Below, piece after piece: positions 8,548-18,656 of a stretch of DNA of 54,055 nucleotides. The notes beneath the pieces were generated by a model. That model had not been told where the DNA came from and did no database searches. It saw nothing but the letters and a program-made list of their open reading frames with translations. Both the position numbers and the translations under genes were made by a program. This stretch comes from Herbidospora galbida (GTDB lineage Bacteria; Actinomycetota; Actinomycetes; Streptosporangiales; Streptosporangiaceae), in the NCBI RefSeq assembly GCF_005233835.1, contig NZ_SZQA01000044.1, positions 1 to 54,055 of the forward strand, in the 5' to 3' direction. Numbering within the stretch: the stretch's first letter is position 1; each line of letters begins with the position of its first letter.

Positions 8548-9803
8548 TGACCTTCCAGGCGCCCAAGGGCGTTAGCGAATACGCGCCGCCCCGTTCGGCG
8601 GCGTTCCGGCGGGCGATCGACACCTTCGCCGCCGCGGTGACCAAGGCCGGTTACGGCTACCTCGAACTCCCGGTGTTCGAGGACACCCAGCTCTACGCGC
8701 GCGGCGTCGGCGAGTCGACCGACGTCGTGACCAAGGAGATGTACACCTTCGAGGACCGGGGCGGCCGATCGGTCACCCTGCGGCCCGAGTTCACGGCGGG
8801 CGTCCTGCGATCGGTGCTGGAAAACGGCCTGCACCACGGCCAGCTGCCCGCGAAGGTCTGGGCCGTCGGCCCCGCCTTCCGCTACGAGCGGCCCCAGGCC
8901 GGGCGCTACCGGCAGTTCTACCAGGTCGACCTTGAGGCGATCGGCAGCGACGACCCGCTGGTCGACGCCGAGACGATCGCCATCGCGTGGGACTGGTACC
9001 GGCAGCTGGGCCTCCAGCGGCTGACGCTGCTGCTGAACACGCTCGGCTGCGCCGAGTGCCGCCCCATCTACCGGGCCGCGCTGCAGGACTTCCTGCGCGC
9101 CCTCGACCTCGACGAGGCCACCCGCGCCCGCGTCGAGATCAACCCGCTGCGCGTCCTCGACGACAAGCGGCCCGAGGTGAAGGCCCAGCTCGAAGGGGCG
9201 CCGCTGGTCACCGACCACCTGTGCGCCGCCTGCAAGGCCCACCACGACCAGGTGCGCACCGCGCTGGCCGATCTGTCGATCCCGTGGACCGACAACCCGC
9301 GTCTGGTGCGCGGCCTCGACTACTACACCCGCACCACCTTCGAGTTCGACCACCCGCTGCTGGGGGCCCAGTCGGCCGTCGGCGGGGGCGGCCGCTACGA
9401 CGGGCTCTCCGAGTCCATCGGCGGGCCGCCGCTGCCCGGCATCGGCTTCGGGCTCGGCCTCGACCGCACCGTGCTGGCCATGGAGGCCGAGCAGGTCGCC
9501 GCGGCCGCCGTCTCGACGGTCGACGTCTACGCCGTTCCCCTGGGCGAGGAAGCCCGGCGGCGCGCGTTCGCGCTGCTCGCCGAGCTGCGCCGGGCGGGGC
9601 TCGCGGCCGACATGGCCTACGGCTCCCGGGGGCTCAAGGGGTCCATGAAGGCGGCGTCGAAGTCGGGGGCCAGGTTCGCGCTGATCATCGGTGAGCGCGA
9701 CCTGGAGGCGGGGGCCGTACAGCTGAAGGACCTGGAAACCGCTGAACAGACCGAGGTGTCCCTCGCCTCGATCGTCGACACCCTGAAAGGGAAACTCTTG
9801 TGA
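8547..9803 (+). CDS. hisS: Histidyl-tRNA synthetase
   Basis: Class II aminoacyl-tRNA synthetase that charges tRNA-His. The product has 418 residues, as expected. Visible signatures are the motif 2 region ([17 protein letters not shown], about 110-126), the histidine-specific [13 protein letters not shown] near 255-267, the motif 3 glycine-rich [16 protein letters not shown], and a C-terminal anticodon-binding domain. The ATG at 8547 overlaps the preceding TGA; a GTG at 8544 is the alternative. The stop overlaps the GTG of aspS (GTGA), indicating translational coupling. Confidence 0.97.
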   Translation: MTFQAPKGVSEYAPPRSAAFRRAIDTFAAAVTKAGYGYLELPVFEDTQLYARGVGESTDVVTKEMYTFEDRGGRSVTLRPEFTAGVLRSVLENGLHHGQLPAKVWAVGPAFRYERPQAGRYRQFYQVDLEAIGSDDPLVDAETIAIAWDWYRQLGLQRLTLLLNTLGCAECRPIYRAALQDFLRALDLDEATRARVEINPLRVLDDKRPEVKAQLEGAPLVTDHLCAACKAHHDQVRTALADLSIPWTDNPRLVRGLDYYTRTTFEFDHPLLGAQSAVGGGGRYDGLSESIGGPPLPGIGFGLGLDRTVLAMEAEQVAAAAVSTVDVYAVPLGEEARRRAFALLAELRRAGLAADMAYGSRGLKGSMKAASKSGARFALIIGERDLEAGAVQLKDLETAEQTEVSLASIVDTLKGKLL

Positions 9804-11527
9804 TCCGCACCCACCAGGCCGGGACGTTGCGCCCCGAGCACGCCGGCCAACAGGTGACGCTGGCCGGATGGGTCGCCCGGCGACGTGACCACGGCGGCGT
9901 GGTCTTCATCGACCTGCGCGACTCCTCCGGCTCCGCCCAGGTCGTCTTCCGCGAGGAGGACGACGCCCACGGCCTGCGCTCCGAATACTGCGTGAAGGTC
10001 GTCGGAGAGGTCCGGGTGCGGCCCGAGGGCAACGAGAATCCCGACATCCCCACCGGCGGGATCGAGGTCGTGGCCACCGAGGTCGAGGTGCTGAGCGAGG
10101 CGGCCCCGCTGCCGTTCCCGATCGAGGGCGCCTCGGGCGTCTCCGAGGAGGCCCGGCTCAAGTACCGCTACCTCGACATCCGCCGCCAGCAGCTCGGCGA
10201 CGCGCTGCGCATCCGGTCGAAGGCGACCTACCTGGTCAACGAGGTGATGAACGAGCGCGGGTTCGTCTACGTCGAGACGCCGAACCTGACCCGTTCGACC
10301 CCCGAGGGCGCCCGCGACTTCCTGGTGCCGGTACGGCTCCAGCCGGGCAACTGGTACGCCCTGCCGCAGTCGCCCCAGCTGTTCAAGCAGCTCCTCATGG
10401 TGGCCGGCCTGGAGCGCTACTACCAGCTGACCAAGTGCTTCCGCGACGAGGACCTGCGGGCCGACCGGCAGCCGGAGTTCACCCAGATCGACATCGAGAT
10501 GTCGTTCGTCGACCAGGACGACGTCATGGAGCTCGGCGAGGCGATCATCGGCCGGGTGTGGAAGGAGACGCTCGGTTACGAGCTGCCCTCCCCGCTGCCC
10601 CACATGACCTACGCCGACGCCATGGCCCGCTTCGGCTCCGACAAGCCCGACCTGCGGTTCGGCTGCGAGCTGGTCGACCTGACCGACTACTTCAAGGACA
10701 CCACCTTCCGGGTGTTCCAGAACGAGTACGTCGGCGCGGTGGTCATGCCGGGCGGCGCGTCGCAGACCCGCAAGGAGCTCGACGGCTGGCAGGAATGGGC
10801 CAAGTCGCGGGGCGCGCGCGGGCTCGCCTACGTGCTCGTCCAGGAAGACGGGTTCGGCGGCCCGGTGGCCAAGAACCTGTCCGAGACCGAGACCGCCGGG
10901 CTGCGCGCGGCGACCGGCGCCGAGGTCGGTGACGCGATCTTCTTCGCGGCCGGCGCCCGGCACGCCTCGCGTGAGCTGCTCGGCGCGGCCCGGCTGGAGA
11001 TCGGCCGCCGCAAGGAGCTGATCGACGAGTCGCAGTGGTCGTTCCTGTGGGTCGTCGACGCGCCGATGTTCGAAGACGACGGCGAGGGCGGCTGGACGGC
11101 CGTCCACCACCCCTTCACCGGCCCCAAGCCCGAGTGGAACGACAACTTCCAAGACCACCCGGGCGAGGCCCTGGCCTACGCCTACGACATGGTCTGCAAC
11201 GGCATGGAGATCGGCGGCGGCTCGATCCGAATCCACCGCGCCGAGATGCAGCAGCGGGTCTTCGACGTGCTGGGCATCTCCAAGGAGGAGGCCGAGAGCA
11301 AGTTCGGCTTCCTGCTGGAGGCGTTCAAGTACGGCCCGCCGCCGCACGGCGGCATCGCCTACGGCTGGGACCGGGTCTGCATGCTGCTGGCCGGCGGTGA
11401 CTCGATCCGCGACGTCATCGCGTTCCCGAAGACGGCCTCCGGCTTCGACCCGCTGACCGCCGCGCCGACGCCGATCACCCCGGCGCAGCGCAAGGAGGCG
11501 GGCGTCGACGCCACGCCCAAGGCCTGA
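9800..11527 (+). CDS. aspS: Aspartyl-tRNA synthetase (predicted nondiscriminating)
   Basis: Class II synthetase of 575 residues charging tRNA-Asp. It has the N-terminal OB-fold anticodon domain, motif 2 with [20 protein letters not shown], the bacterial GAD insertion and the C-terminal motif 3 ([14 protein letters not shown]). In the anticodon domain residue 31 is His (RRRDHGG) and the position aligned to the second specificity site is Gly (residue 77), the pair described for nondiscriminating AspRS that also charges tRNA-Asn. That implies transamidation by GatCAB, which is inference because no gat gene is in the window. It overlaps hisS by 4 bases and is followed by a strong terminator. Confidence 0.97.
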   Translation: MIRTHQAGTLRPEHAGQQVTLAGWVARRRDHGGVVFIDLRDSSGSAQVVFREEDDAHGLRSEYCVKVVGEVRVRPEGNENPDIPTGGIEVVATEVEVLSEAAPLPFPIEGASGVSEEARLKYRYLDIRRQQLGDALRIRSKATYLVNEVMNERGFVYVETPNLTRSTPEGARDFLVPVRLQPGNWYALPQSPQLFKQLLMVAGLERYYQLTKCFRDEDLRADRQPEFTQIDIEMSFVDQDDVMELGEAIIGRVWKETLGYELPSPLPHMTYADAMARFGSDKPDLRFGCELVDLTDYFKDTTFRVFQNEYVGAVVMPGGASQTRKELDGWQEWAKSRGARGLAYVLVQEDGFGGPVAKNLSETETAGLRAATGAEVGDAIFFAAGARHASRELLGAARLEIGRRKELIDESQWSFLWVVDAPMFEDDGEGGWTAVHHPFTGPKPEWNDNFQDHPGEALAYAYDMVCNGMEIGGGSIRIHRAEMQQRVFDVLGISKEEAESKFGFLLEAFKYGPPPHGGIAYGWDRVCMLLAGGDSIRDVIAFPKTASGFDPLTAAPTPITPAQRKEAGVDATPKA

Positions 11528-11536
11528 CAAAGGAAG

Positions 11537-11565
11537 AGGCCGGTCCGCAACGGACCGGCCTTTTT
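11537..11565 (+). terminator. Intrinsic terminator after aspS
   Basis: An 11-bp perfect stem, aggccggtccg (11537-11547) with cggaccggcct (11551-11561), a 3-base loop, and a run of five Ts. This is a classical terminator. It ends the MBL-hisS-aspS unit just before a converging gene. Confidence 0.9.
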
Positions 11566-11579
11566 CGTGCCCGCGCGCT

Positions 11580-12395
11580 TTACCGCACGCGTCCGACGGC
11601 GCCGAAGAAGCCGGCCTTGCGGGGGTCGGCGTCGGCCAGACCGCGGATCTCCGGTCGCCAGACCCCCACTTGGACGATTCCGGGCTCGAGCAGTTCCATG
11701 CCCTCGAAGTAGGCCGCGACCTGCGAGGAGGTGCGGGCCGTGATGTTCCCGCTGCTGGTCTGCCGGTACGTCTTGTACACGACCTCCTGCAGGTCGTCGT
11801 CGACCTCGCCCATGTGCCCGTGCGACATGACCAGATAGCTGCCCGGCACCATCGGCACCCGCAGTTCCCGCACGATCCGGGACGCCTCGTCGTCGTCGGG
11901 CACGAAGTGGACGATGGCCAGCAGCATGATCGCCACCGGCTGGGAGAAGTCGATCAGGGCCCGGACCTCGGGGTGGTCGAGGATGCCCTTGGGGTCGTGC
12001 AGGTCGGCCCGGACGACGGCGGTGTTGCGGTTCTTGGCCAGCAGGGCCCGCCCGTGGGCCAGCACGATGGGGTCGTTGTCGACGTAGACGACGCGGGCGT
12101 CGGGGGCGACCGCCTGGGCGACCTGGTGGGTGTTCTCACGGGTCGGCAGACCGGAGCCGATGTCGAGGAACTGCCGGATGCCCTGCGCCGCCAGCAGGCG
12201 GACGACCCGGGACAGGAACGCGCGGTTCTCCCGGGTGAAGTCGCGGACGTAGGGCATGCGGGCGAGGATCTCGTCGGCGGCTTCCCGGTCGGCGGCGAAG
12301 TTGTCCTTGCCGCCGAGGTAGTAGTCGTACATCCGGGCAACGCTGGGCTTGTGCGGGTCGATGACCCACGACGGTGCCGGCTCGTGCTCGGACAA
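11580..12395 (-). CDS. S-adenosyl methyltransferase, DUF574-type
   Basis: Belongs to the actinomycete-expanded family of SAM-dependent methyltransferases known as Methyltransf_19/DUF574; the substrate is unknown. The 271-residue product shows the family opening PSVARMYDYYLGGKDNFAADR, the SAM-binding glycine motif FLDIGSGLPT (about residues 83-92), and an acidic end of strand 2 in VVYVDNDPIV. I chose the TTG start at 12395 because GGAGG lies seven bases upstream. An upstream ATG in frame would add 35 residues that do not resemble the family. It stands alone, separated from the upstream cyclophilin gene by a hairpin. Confidence 0.85.
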   Translation of the reverse strand: MSEHEPAPSWVIDPHKPSVARMYDYYLGGKDNFAADREAADEILARMPYVRDFTRENRAFLSRVVRLLAAQGIRQFLDIGSGLPTRENTHQVAQAVAPDARVVYVDNDPIVLAHGRALLAKNRNTAVVRADLHDPKGILDHPEVRALIDFSQPVAIMLLAIVHFVPDDDEASRIVRELRVPMVPGSYLVMSHGHMGEVDDDLQEVVYKTYRQTSSGNITARTSSQVAAYFEGMELLEPGIVQVGVWRPEIRGLADADPRKAGFFGAVGRVR

Positions 12396-12514
12396 CGTGT
12401 CGCCTCCGGTCAGGGGATGCTCAAGTGGACACGAGACGTGTCCGGAATCTGGGTAAAGGATCGCCTTTCGCGAGATTCTAGAGGTTCTGATGGGATTCAT
12501 GTCTCCAGAAACAC

Positions 12515-12546
12515 CGAAGGGCGGGTCCTGATGGACCCGCCCTTCG
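12515..12546 (-). terminator. Terminator hairpin after the lipoprotein cyclophilin gene
   Basis: A 14-bp perfect stem with arms 12515-12528 (cgaagggcgggtcc) and 12533-12546 and a 4-base loop. It starts 10 bases after the stop of the minus-strand cyclophilin gene. It also lies upstream of the methyltransferase gene, which therefore probably has its own promoter in 12396-12514. Confidence 0.75.
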
Positions 12547-12556
12547 ACTGAAGCGT

Positions 12557-13420
12557 CTACCTGATCACGACGTTCTTGATCTCCACGCGCATCTTCGGCG
12601 CGTTGGAGCCGCCGTCGTCGGCCAGGATGTCGTCCTCGTTCTTGATGACACCCTCCTTGGCGATCTTGTCGACCACTTCCATGCCCTTGGTCACCACGCC
12701 GAACGGCGTGTACGCCGCCGGGAGCTGGGCCGCCTCGTCGCTGTAGGAGATGGCGAACTGGCTGCCGTTGGAGTTGGCCGCGTCGCCGCCCTGGGCCATG
12801 AAGACCACGCCGCGCGTGTAGGCCGGGCCGAGGTTCTCGTCGGGGAACAGGTAGCCGGGGCCGCCGGTGCCGTCGCTCTTGTTCTTGCCGTCGCCCTTGG
12901 CCTGCGGGTCACCGCACTGCAGCAGGTCGAGACCGTTGCTCTCGAGGTTGGTGAGCCGGTGGCAGACCGTGTTGTCGAAGTAGTTCTTCTGCGCCAGGAA
13001 GTAGAACGAGTTGACCGTGCACGGGGTCGACGCGGGGACCAGCTCGATGACGATGTCGCCCTGGTTGGTCTTGATCGTCATGTTCTTGGCGTTCAGCGCC
13101 GCCTTCACCGGCTTGGCCGGGGGCATGCCCACGAACTTGGCGGGGGCGCCGGAGTCGTCCTTGCGGTATTCGCACTTGACGGTTCTCGGGTCGACCGGCG
13201 TCGGGGGAGCGGTCGGCTGGTCGGGCAGCGTGGAGGGGATCGACGTGATCGACGGCGCGGCCGACGGAGGAGGCGTCTCCTCGCCTTGAGCGGCCGTGTT
13301 GCTGTCCGCGCTGCTGCAGCCCGTCACCGCGAAGAGCGAGAGGATCACTGCACCGACCCCCAACCGGACGCGACGGGCCTGGCCCAGGGCCAGGGGTTTC
13401 TGCCGATTCGTGTGGGTCAC
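12557..13420 (-). CDS. Lipoprotein cyclophilin-type peptidyl-prolyl isomerase
   Basis: Secreted, lipid-anchored cyclophilin of 287 residues. The N terminus has a basic region, a hydrophobic stretch and a lipobox ending in FAVTGC at about residue 35, followed by a Ser/Pro/Thr-rich linker. The cyclophilin domain repeats the features of the 6878-7720 protein: FDNTVCHRLT, LQCGDP, GVVFMAQGG and NSNGSQFAI, with the same conserved cysteines and an inserted loop before GTGGPGYLF. The two are paralogues with different membrane anchors. The start is GTG 13420 with aagggaagg about eight bases upstream. Confidence 0.9.
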   Translation of the reverse strand: MTHTNRQKPLALGQARRVRLGVGAVILSLFAVTGCSSADSNTAAQGEETPPPSAAPSITSIPSTLPDQPTAPPTPVDPRTVKCEYRKDDSGAPAKFVGMPPAKPVKAALNAKNMTIKTNQGDIVIELVPASTPCTVNSFYFLAQKNYFDNTVCHRLTNLESNGLDLLQCGDPQAKGDGKNKSDGTGGPGYLFPDENLGPAYTRGVVFMAQGGDAANSNGSQFAISYSDEAAQLPAAYTPFGVVTKGMEVVDKIAKEGVIKNEDDILADDGGSNAPKMRVEIKNVVIR

Positions 13421-13528
13421 TGCGTTGCCTTCCCTTTATTCGTCCATTGCTGAAGTTTCGCGTCACTCTATCCGTGATCGTGTTTGCTTCGCGTAAGCCC
13501 AGTCCCACGGGCCCCATACGTAACGATC

Positions 13529-13564
13529 TTGCCTTCGTGAGGGCTGGGATTAGCATTGTGGGGG
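13529..13564 (+). promoter_or_regulatory. Predicted leaderless promoter of the tricorn-type protease gene
   Basis: TTGCCT at 13529-13534, a 16-base spacer and TAGCAT at 13551-13556 resemble a housekeeping promoter. The expected start of transcription coincides with the GTG at 13564. No SD precedes that GTG. Confidence 0.55.
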
Positions 13565-16500
13565 TGCCTAGCAGGTCATACCTCCGGTTTCCGCACATCC
13601 ATCGTGATCTTCTGACGTTCGTCGCGGAGGACGACGTGTGGATCGCTCCGCTCGACGGCGGGCGGGCCTGGCGTCTGACGGTCGAGCAGGTGGGCGCCGC
13701 CCATCCCCGGCTGTCGCCCGACGGCGCCATGGTGGCCTGGCAGGGCGGGCGGATCCCCGCCGACGTCCACGTCGCGCCGGTCGACGGCGGCGGGATCGAG
13801 CAGCTCACCCACTGGGGCGGCAACGGCGCGCGGGTGCACGGCTGGCTCGACGCCCGCACCGTGATCGCCGGCAGCTCCCACGACCAGCCCTTCGCGCACT
13901 GGACGTGGGCGCGCACGGTGCCGCTCGACGGCGGACCGGGGGAGCGGCTGCCCTACGGCCCGGTCAGCGACCTCGACCTGCGCGACGGGCGGACCCTGCT
14001 GCTGACCGCCTCGGCCGGGCACGACCCCGCCCACTGGAAGCGCTACCGAGGCGGCGGCATGGGCCGCCTGTGGCTCGACGGCCGCCGCCTGCTGGCCGGC
14101 CACGAGGGCCAGCTCGCCGCGCCGATGCTGGTCGGCGGCCGGATCGTGTTCCTCTCCGACCACGAGGGGACCGGCAACCTCTATTCGGTCCGGTACGACG
14201 GAGGCGACCTCCGCAAGCACACCGACCACCAGGACTTCTACGCCCGCCAGGCGGCCACCGACGGAACCCGGATCGTCTACGCCCGGGCGGGCAGCCTGTG
14301 GCTGCTGCCCGGCCTCGACGCCGAGCCGCAGCCGCTGGAGGTGCGCCTCGGCGGCGCGGGGCGGGGACGCCAGCCCTTCTGGGCCAGCCCCCACCCCGAA
14401 GACGCCGCCTGCGACACCACCGGCCGGGCCAGCGCCGTCGAGGTGGGCGGCGCCGTCCACTGGGTGACCCACGAAGACGGGCCGGTCCGGCTCCTGTCCG
14501 GGCGCGGCCGGGCCCGGCTGCCCATCGTGCTGGGCCGGTTCGAACGCGCCGACGACGCCGAGCCCGACGACCTGGGCAAACGGGTGAACGGCCCGGCCGC
14601 GTGGGTGACCGACGCCGACGGGGAGGACGCCATCGAGCTGGGCATGCCCGGCAGCCCCACCCGGACCGTCGCCGCCGGCGAGCTGGGCCAGGTCGAGGAG
14701 ATGGAGGCCGCCCCCGACGGCTCGGTGATCGCGGTCGCCTCCCACGACGGCCGCCTGCTCCTGGTCGACCCGGAGACCGGCACCGTCACCGAGCTCACCC
14801 GGACCGACCACGGCGTGATCAGCGACCTCGGGTTCGACCCGCGCTCCCAGTGGCTCGTGTGGTGCCACCCGGTGTCGCGCGGCTACGCCATCCGGATGGC
14901 CCGGCTCCAGCGGCCCGGCACGCCGGAGGACGACCCCGACTCGGGCGCGGAGGTGACCGAGACCCCCGCCCCGGAGACCCCGGCGACCGAGATCGTGCAC
15001 GTCACCGACGGCCGGTTCACCGACATGTCGCCCGCCTTCACCGGCGACGGCCGCAACCTGGTCTTCCTGTCGCTGCGCGGGTTCGAGATGATCCGCGACT
15101 CCCACAGCTTCGACCTGGTGATCACCCACGGCACCCGCCCCTACCTGCTGCCGCTCGCGGCGGGCGCGCCCTCGCCGTTCGCCCCCTCGGTGGAGGGCAA
15201 GTCGGCCGACGGCGGCGACGGCGGCGACGGGCCCGTCACCGTCGACCTGGCCGGGCTCGACGGGCGGATCGTGCCGCTGCCCGTGCCGGACGCCCACTAC
15301 TGGGCGCTGCGTCCGGTCAAGGGCGGGCTGGTCTGGTGCCGCGGCGCGACCGGCGAGCCGACCGTGCTCGAACGGTTCGACCTGGACAAGCGCAAGACCG
15401 AGGAGCTCGCCACCGACGTCCACTTCTTCTCCGTCAGCGGAGACGGCTCGCGGATCGTGGTCCGCGACGCCTCGGAGCTACGGGTGATCTCGGCGACGAG
15501 CAAGAACGGCGACGGCGTGACCGTCGACCTCGAACGCGTCAGGGTGCGGATCGACCCCGGCCGGCGCTGGCGGCAGGCCTACGCCGAGGCCGGGCGCATC
15601 ATGCGCGACCACTTCTGGGTGAGCGACATGGCGGGGGTCGACTGGCCGGAGGTGCTGGAGACCTACCGGCCCTGGCTCGACCGGGTCGGCGGCCCGGAGG
15701 ACTTCGCCGACCTGGTCAGGGAGGTCGTCGGGGAGCTCGGCGCCTCCCACGCCTACGTGCACGCCGCCCGGCACCACTGGCGCAGCCCCACCGGCCAGCT
15801 GGGCGCCGACATCGGGCCCGACACCGACGGCCTGTGGCGGGTCCGGCGGATCTTCCCCGCCGAGCTCTCCGACACCGCCGCCCGCTCGCCGCTCCAGGGA
15901 TCCGGGGTGCGGGCCGGCGACGCGATCCTGGCCGTCGACGGCGTGCCGGTCGACCCGGTGACCGGGCCCGCGCCGCTGCTCTGGGCCGCCTACGGGCACC
16001 CCGTCGAGCTGACCGTGGAGTCGGGCGCCCGCGTCTTCCGCGTCGCCGTGGTGCCGCTGGTCAACGACCGGCGGCTGCGCTACCACTCCTGGGTGGCCGA
16101 CCGCCGCCGGCTGGTCCGCCGCCTGTCGGACGGGCGGATCGGCTACCTGCACGTGCCCGACATGGACCGGGCGGGCTGGGCGCAGCTGCACCGCGACCTG
16201 TCCCACGAGCTCGCCAAGGACGCCGTGATCGTCGACGTGCGCGCCAACCAGGGCGGCAACACCTCCCAGCTGGTGGTGGAGAAGCTCTCCCGCCGCATCG
16301 TCGGCTGGAAGCTGTCGCGCCGGGAGGAGCCGAGGAGCTACCCCATGGACGCCCCGCGCGGGCCCGTCGTGGTGCTGTGCGACGAGGAGACCTCCTCCGA
16401 CGGCGACATCATCACCGCCGCCGTCCAGGCCCTCGGCCTCGGCCCCGTCATCGGGACCCGGACGTGGGGCGGCGTCATCGGCATCAGGGGCGTCTACCGG

Positions 16501-16749
16501 CTGGCCGACGGCACCCGGATGCGGGTGCCGGGATTCGCCCACTGGAGCGAGAACTACGGCTGGGAGCTGGAGAACCGGGGCGCGACGCCCGACGAGGAGG
16601 TGCTGATCACCCCCGCCGACTGGGCCCGCGGTGCCGACCCGCAGCTCGACGCCGCGGTGCGGCACGCCCTGCGGGCGATGGAGGGCCGCCCGGTCAGCGT
16701 GCCGCCCGACCCGGCCACCCGCCCCTTCCGGGGCCGGGTCAGGAGCTGA
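13564..16749 (+). CDS. Tricorn-type S41 family protease
   Basis: Large cytoplasmic protease of the tricorn core family, thought to degrade peptides released by the proteasome or other ATP-dependent proteases. The 1061-residue product begins with beta-propeller-like repeats (short YLRFPHI, DGGRAWRLT, DGAMVAWQG units), then a PDZ-like segment around 775-830 and a C-terminal S41 peptidase domain. Catalytic candidates are His near 730 (GASHAYVHA), Ser945-Asp946 in EETSSDGDI and a Glu near 1001-1003 in WELENRG, matching the tricorn tetrad layout. I reject the 39-residue upstream extension because family similarity starts at VPSRSYLRFPHIHRD and a promoter fits a leaderless GTG there. Confidence 0.9.
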   Translation: MPSRSYLRFPHIHRDLLTFVAEDDVWIAPLDGGRAWRLTVEQVGAAHPRLSPDGAMVAWQGGRIPADVHVAPVDGGGIEQLTHWGGNGARVHGWLDARTVIAGSSHDQPFAHWTWARTVPLDGGPGERLPYGPVSDLDLRDGRTLLLTASAGHDPAHWKRYRGGGMGRLWLDGRRLLAGHEGQLAAPMLVGGRIVFLSDHEGTGNLYSVRYDGGDLRKHTDHQDFYARQAATDGTRIVYARAGSLWLLPGLDAEPQPLEVRLGGAGRGRQPFWASPHPEDAACDTTGRASAVEVGGAVHWVTHEDGPVRLLSGRGRARLPIVLGRFERADDAEPDDLGKRVNGPAAWVTDADGEDAIELGMPGSPTRTVAAGELGQVEEMEAAPDGSVIAVASHDGRLLLVDPETGTVTELTRTDHGVISDLGFDPRSQWLVWCHPVSRGYAIRMARLQRPGTPEDDPDSGAEVTETPAPETPATEIVHVTDGRFTDMSPAFTGDGRNLVFLSLRGFEMIRDSHSFDLVITHGTRPYLLPLAAGAPSPFAPSVEGKSADGGDGGDGPVTVDLAGLDGRIVPLPVPDAHYWALRPVKGGLVWCRGATGEPTVLERFDLDKRKTEELATDVHFFSVSGDGSRIVVRDASELRVISATSKNGDGVTVDLERVRVRIDPGRRWRQAYAEAGRIMRDHFWVSDMAGVDWPEVLETYRPWLDRVGGPEDFADLVREVVGELGASHAYVHAARHHWRSPTGQLGADIGPDTDGLWRVRRIFPAELSDTAARSPLQGSGVRAGDAILAVDGVPVDPVTGPAPLLWAAYGHPVELTVESGARVFRVAVVPLVNDRRLRYHSWVADRRRLVRRLSDGRIGYLHVPDMDRAGWAQLHRDLSHELAKDAVIVDVRANQGGNTSQLVVEKLSRRIVGWKLSRREEPRSYPMDAPRGPVVVLCDEETSSDGDIITAAVQALGLGPVIGTRTWGGVIGIRGVYRLADGTRMRVPGFAHWSENYGWELENRGATPDEEVLITPADWARGADPQLDAAVRHALRAMEGRPVSVPPDPATRPFRGRVRS

Positions 16750-16762
16750 CGGCTCTCATCCC

Positions 16763-16784
16763 GTTCTCAGATCCATCTGGGAAC
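16763..16784. promoter_or_regulatory. 22-bp near-perfect dyad before the DUF2231 gene
   Basis: gttctcagat (16763-16772) and atctgggaac (16775-16784) are inverted copies with one mismatch and a 2-base centre, too tight for a good RNA hairpin, so a protein-binding site is likelier. The right arm contains GGGAAC, which could be an ECF-sigma -35 element. That is speculative. Confidence 0.45.
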
Positions 16785-16835
16785 CTGCGCGTGATCGCTC
16801 GGGTATGAGTGGATGACGAAGGAGATGTCCCCCGC

Positions 16836-17288
16836 ATGTTCGATTCCGTTTTCGGCCTTCCCCTGCATCCGCTGGTCGTGCACGCCGCAGTGGTCTTCAC
16901 CCCGCTCCTGGCCGCCGTCGCGGTCGCCTACGCCGTGCTGCCCCGGTTCCGGGCCCGCCTCGACTGGGCCCTGGTGCTGCTGGCCGTCGCGGCGCCGATC
17001 AGCGTGTTCGTCGCCCGGATGAGCGGGGAGGCGCTGAAGGAGTCGCGCTACGGCGGCCAGGCGCCCGCGCCGGTCGCCGAGCACGAGTCGTTCGCCCTCC
17101 CGCTGCTGCTGACCTCGATCGCCCTCGCGGTCGTCGCGCTGGCGCTGGTCTGGGCGGTCTCCAAGGGTCGGGGCCGGACGCTGACCACCGTGCTCTCGGT
17201 CCTGGCCGTGGCGGGCGCGCTCGCCGTCACCTTCTACGTCGTGCGCGCCGGGCACACCGGGGCCACCGCCGTCTGGGGCCTAGGCTAG
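16836..17288 (+). CDS. DUF2231-type integral membrane protein
   Basis: A 150-residue protein with four hydrophobic helices (roughly residues 10-37, 43-65, 84-108, 118-138). Its N terminus MFDSVFGLPLHPLVVHAAVVF has the HPLVVH pattern of the DUF2231 family. The function is unknown; some relatives accompany redox or heme proteins, but nothing here shows that. ATG 16836 is chosen because AAGGAG lies 11 bases upstream and the family motif follows at once; an upstream GTG at 16809 is less likely. The stop is 6 bases before the rarA start. Confidence 0.8.
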   Translation: MFDSVFGLPLHPLVVHAAVVFTPLLAAVAVAYAVLPRFRARLDWALVLLAVAAPISVFVARMSGEALKESRYGGQAPAPVAEHESFALPLLLTSIALAVVALALVWAVSKGRGRTLTTVLSVLAVAGALAVTFYVVRAGHTGATAVWGLG

Positions 17289-17294
17289 GGGTTT

Positions 17295-18605
17295 GTGGAG
17301 AGCCTGTTCGATTCGGCCGCACGGGACAATACGCCCGAACCCCTCGCCGTGCGCATGCGCCCGCGCACCCTCGACGAGGTCATCGGCCAGCGCCACCTGC
17401 TCGGCTCCGGCACCCCCCTGCGGCGGCTGGTCGAGAGCGAGGCCCCCATGTCGCTGTTCCTGTGGGGGCCGCCCGGCACCGGCAAGACCACGCTGGCCTA
17501 CGTCGTGTCCAACGTCACCAAACGGCGGTTCGTCGAGGTCTCGGCCGTCTCGGCGGGGGTCAAGGACGTCCGTACGGCCATCGAGAACGCCCGCCGCGAA
17601 CTGGGCATGAGCGGGCGGCAGACCGTCCTGTTCGTCGACGAGGTCCACCGGTTCAACAAGGCCCAGCAGGACGCGCTGCTCCCGGCGGTGGAGAACCGCT
17701 GGGTCACCTTCATCGGCGCCACCACCGAGAACCCCTTCTTCTCCGTCATCTCGCCGCTGCTGTCCCGCTCGCTGCTGCTGACCCTCGAGTCGCTCACCGA
17801 CGACGACGTCGGCGCCGTCCTCGACCGCGCCGCGGCCGACGAACGCGGCCTGAACGGCACGGTGACGCTCCGGCCGGAGGCCAGGGAGCAGCTGGTCAGG
17901 CTGGCCGGGGGAGACGCCCGGCGGTCGCTGACCTACCTGGAGGCCGCCGCCCTCCTGGCCGACGACGTCACCGTCGAGGTGGTCGAGAAGGCCGTCGACA
18001 AGGCCGCCGTCCGCTACGACCGCCAGGGCGACCAGCACTACGACGTCATCAGCGCCTTCATCAAGAGCATGCGCGGCTCCGACGCCGACGCCGCCCTCCA
18101 CTACCTGGCCCGCATGGTCGAGGCGGGGGAGGACCCCCGCTTCATCGCCCGCCGGATCGTGATCTTCGCCTCCGAGGACGTCGGCATGGCCGACCCGACC
18201 GCCCTCCAGGTGGCCGTGGCCGCCGCCCAGGCCGTCGACTTCATCGGCCTGCCCGAGGGCCGCATCAACCTGGCCCAGGCGGTCATCCACTGCGCTCTGG
18301 CGCCCAAGTCGAACGCCGTCGTGAAGGCCATCGGCGCCGCCCAGGCCGACGTCAGGGCCGGGCACATCGGGCAGGTCCCGGCCCACCTGCGCGACGCCCA
18401 CTACCCGGGCGCGAAGAAATTGGGGCACGGGGAGGCGTACCGCTACCCCCACGACTTCGACCACGGCGTGGTGCGCCAGGACTACGCGCCCGAGGAGCTG
18501 CGCGACCGGCGCTACTACGAGCCCACCACCCACGGCGCCGAGGCCCCGGTGGCCGAACGCTGGGCCCGGCTGCGTACCTTCCTCCGTGGAGGGAAAGAGG
18601 GCTGA
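17295..18605 (+). CDS. rarA: Replication-associated recombination protein A (AAA+ ATPase)
   Basis: RarA/MgsA is a clamp-loader-like AAA+ ATPase that acts at stalled replication forks. The 436-residue product opens with the clamp-binding-like MESLFDSAA, then has Walker [10 protein letters not shown] at 58-66, Walker [13 protein letters not shown] near 112-123, the [10 protein letters not shown] sensor region and the C-terminal tetramerisation domain ([29 protein letters not shown]). It lies upstream of alaS, the usual actinobacterial neighbourhood. The start is GTG 17295 with no clear SD. Confidence 0.95.
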   Translation: MESLFDSAARDNTPEPLAVRMRPRTLDEVIGQRHLLGSGTPLRRLVESEAPMSLFLWGPPGTGKTTLAYVVSNVTKRRFVEVSAVSAGVKDVRTAIENARRELGMSGRQTVLFVDEVHRFNKAQQDALLPAVENRWVTFIGATTENPFFSVISPLLSRSLLLTLESLTDDDVGAVLDRAAADERGLNGTVTLRPEAREQLVRLAGGDARRSLTYLEAAALLADDVTVEVVEKAVDKAAVRYDRQGDQHYDVISAFIKSMRGSDADAALHYLARMVEAGEDPRFIARRIVIFASEDVGMADPTALQVAVAAAQAVDFIGLPEGRINLAQAVIHCALAPKSNAVVKAIGAAQADVRAGHIGQVPAHLRDAHYPGAKKLGHGEAYRYPHDFDHGVVRQDYAPEELRDRRYYEPTTHGAEAPVAERWARLRTFLRGGKEG

Positions 18606-18656
18606 CCTCGAAACCGCGATAGGGTTTCTGCCATTCAACGCAGGGGCCCCGCGGAG

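Noticed and set aside
13576-15423. Long minus-strand frame opposite the tricorn gene
   Set aside because: Same shadow effect; the plus-strand protein has clear catalytic motifs.
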